Below, one piece after another: positions 62,507 through 64,000 of a stretch of DNA of 64,000 nt. Made by a program: the position numbers and the translations under genes. Position 1 is the stretch's first letter. Every line of letters begins with the position of its first letter. This DNA comes from Alcaligenes sp. SDU_A2 (lineage in GTDB: Bacteria > Pseudomonadota > Gammaproteobacteria > Burkholderiales > Burkholderiaceae_B). The notes under the pieces were generated by a model. The model did no database searches. It was not told the origin of the DNA and saw nothing but the letters and a program-made list of their open reading frames with translations. The stretch lies in the NCBI RefSeq assembly GCF_038237375.1, contig NZ_CP151273.1:2294001-2358000 (forward strand). The letters run 5' to 3'.

Positions 62507-64000
62507 ATGTCTCAGACTCCACGCCTAGAAACCCTGTCCATCCAGGGCCGCACCCTGCGCTACGTGCCTATCGGCCATATTGACGGCATCGACACCCTGC
62601 CCTATTCGCTGCGCGTCCTGCTGGAAAACCTCTGTCGTCAGCACGCCGTGCGCGGCGCGGACGTAGATACAGAGATCCGTTCCCTGCTGGAGCGCAAAGT
62701 GGGCGACGGCATTACCTTCTACCCCGCCCGCGTATTTGGTCAGGACATTCTGGGTCTGGTCATGCTACTGGACATGGCGGCACTACGCGAAGGCGTGCAG
62801 GCGGCCGGCGGGGATGCCAGCCGCGTACGCCCGCAAGTGCCGATCGACGTCATCATCGACCACTCCCTGCAAGTCGACAGCTGGGCTAACCCGCAGGCGG
62901 CAGACATCAATCTGGCCCGCGAATACCAGCGCAACGGCGAACGCTTTGCCTTTTTGCGCTGGTGCTCCAGCAATTTCGACGGGGTCAAAGTAGTGCCGCC
63001 CGGCAAGGGCATCATGCACCAGTTGCACATCGAGCACATAGGTCAGGTCGTCTGGGCCGAACAAGCCGACGGCGGCGAACTGGTCTACCCGGACAGTTGC
63101 GTGGGCACCGACAGCCACACGCCCATGGTCAATGGCCTGGGCATTCTGGGCTGGGGCGTGGGCGGCATCGAAGCCGAAGCCGTCATGGTGGGCCTGCCGG
63201 TCGCCATCGCCCTGCCCGCCGTAGTGGGTATCGAACTGACCGGTTCCCTACAAGACGGCGTGCTGCCCACCGATCTGGTGCTGGTCATTACCCAGAAGCT
63301 GCGCGAACTGGGCGTGGTCGGGAAATTCGTGGAGTTCTTCGGCCCCAGCGTCGATCAGCTTTCGCTGGGCGACCGAGGCATGATCGCCAATATGGCCCCC
63401 GAATACGGGGCCACCGCCGTGTTCTTTCCCATCGACCAGGCCGCCCTGGACTATATGCACATGACCGGCCGCCCTCAAGCGCAGATCGACCTGGTCGAAC
63501 AGTACAGCAAGGCGCAAAAACTGTGGCGCGACCCCCAGGCTCCCGCCCCGGTGTACGACACCGTGCTGAAACTGGACCTGGGCAGCATCAAACCCAGCCT
63601 GGCCGGCCCCAGCAACCCCGAAGACCATCTGGACCTGGACACCGCCGCCCAGCAGTTTCCGGCGCACCACCAGAAAATCGCCGGTCGCCCTTATGACCCG
63701 CAACGCGCCGTGCCCGTACAAGGCGAAGATTTCGCCCTGCGCGACGGCGATGTGGTCATCGCGGCCATCACCTCCTGTACCAATACCGCCAACCCCGCCA
63801 ATATGATGGCGGCCGGTCTGTTGGCCCGCAATGCCGTGGCCCGCGGCCTGCGCAGCAAGCCTTGGGTCAAGACCTCGCTGGTGCCCGGCAGCCAGGTCAC
63901 CGCCGATGTCTTGCAACTCGCCCAGTTGCAAGACAGCCTGGATGCCCTGGGCTTTAACATCGCCGGCTTTGGCTGCACCACCTGCAACGGCGGCTCCGGC
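62507..64000 (+). CDS. AcnD-like aconitase family hydratase (partial, runs off the end)
   Basis: The first 498 codons of an aconitase. QDILGLVMLLDMAALREGVQ, VPIDVIIDHSLQVDS, PPGKGIMHQLHIEH, CVGTDSHTPMVNGLG, ITSCTNTANPANMM and GCTTCNGGSG show the cluster ligands. The QDILG and TTCNG variants are nearer AcnD, the Fe-S 2-methylcitrate dehydratase, than to AcnA. AcnD works with PrpF, present divergently. It is truncated by the window edge. Confidence 0.8.
   Translation, partial: MSQTPRLETLSIQGRTLRYVPIGHIDGIDTLPYSLRVLLENLCRQHAVRGADVDTEIRSLLERKVGDGITFYPARVFGQDILGLVMLLDMAALREGVQAAGGDASRVRPQVPIDVIIDHSLQVDSWANPQAADINLAREYQRNGERFAFLRWCSSNFDGVKVVPPGKGIMHQLHIEHIGQVVWAEQADGGELVYPDSCVGTDSHTPMVNGLGILGWGVGGIEAEAVMVGLPVAIALPAVVGIELTGSLQDGVLPTDLVLVITQKLRELGVVGKFVEFFGPSVDQLSLGDRGMIANMAPEYGATAVFFPIDQAALDYMHMTGRPQAQIDLVEQYSKAQKLWRDPQAPAPVYDTVLKLDLGSIKPSLAGPSNPEDHLDLDTAAQQFPAHHQKIAGRPYDPQRAVPVQGEDFALRDGDVVIAAITSCTNTANPANMMAAGLLARNAVARGLRSKPWVKTSLVPGSQVTADVLQLAQLQDSLDALGFNIAGFGCTTCNGGSG

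Overview
The window (about 60% GC, dense short-gap operons, DUF6683, degradative HMG-CoA reductase, large MscS paralogues, CnbZ-type deaminase) looks like a chromosome of a Burkholderiales betaproteobacterium, most probably Alcaligenaceae. This assignment is inferred from gene content, not from a marker gene.

Layout. 1-13.48 kb is host: two secreted proteins of unknown function, a mevalonate-type catabolic locus (degradative HMG-CoA reductase, TRAP transporter, divergent MocR regulator), a diguanylate cyclase, a ClbS/DfsB-like protein, a structured intergenic repeat, an M48 lipoprotein protease, a DUF2254 membrane protein and an APH(6)-like kinase. 13.49-36.12 kb is an integrated phage-derived element bounded by a 16-bp direct repeat (13488-13503 and 36101-36116) whose right copy lies in the anticodon region of an intact tRNA-Met. 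36.1-64 kb is host again: YchJ, GNAT, DedA, SMR, Dtd, NhaA behind a probable nhaA-I leader, two more copies of the structured repeat, a CnbZ-like protein, MgtE, an MHYT hybrid kinase with an HD-GYP partner, two MscS channels, a ring-hydroxylating dioxygenase operon with an AraC regulator, and a PrpF / GntR / AcnD-like locus that runs off the end.

The element encodes integrase, a small HTH excisionase-like protein, a repressor pair, replication-type genes, a possible Q-like antiterminator, a full contractile tail (terminator, sheath, tube, chaperones, tape measure, hub, spike, wedge, J, DUF2612, fibre) and a lysis cassette (two holin-like proteins, lysozyme, nested spanins). I find no terminase, portal, protease or capsid gene, so it is best read as an R-type tailocin, or a prophage that has lost its head module.

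The main discovery is a tyrosine-recombinase shufflon in this tail locus. The fibre gene (20145-21086, minus) has a fixed part of about 213 codons ending at a 14-bp site, CTGCAAATGYGAGG. Eleven further copies of that site lie at 17127-19677 in head-to-head pairs, each pair separated by the same 16-bp spacer. They delimit six invertible segments carrying twelve site-headed C-terminal cassettes on alternating strands, plus one embedded cassette broken by a G7 tract. All joins keep the reading frame, and nearly every cassette ends in HPRIQI and stop. An Rci-like tyrosine recombinase (15403-16389) and a tail-fibre assembly protein lie beside it. The inference is a particle whose receptor-binding tip is shuffled by site-specific inversion, giving a mixed killing spectrum.

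Late expression of the tail probably depends on antitermination: strong intrinsic terminators sit upstream of and between several late genes, and a Q-like gene lies just before the first. Outside the element, three copies of a 214-241 bp nested hairpin with a conserved core but entirely different, fully complementary stems suggest a structured repeat family.
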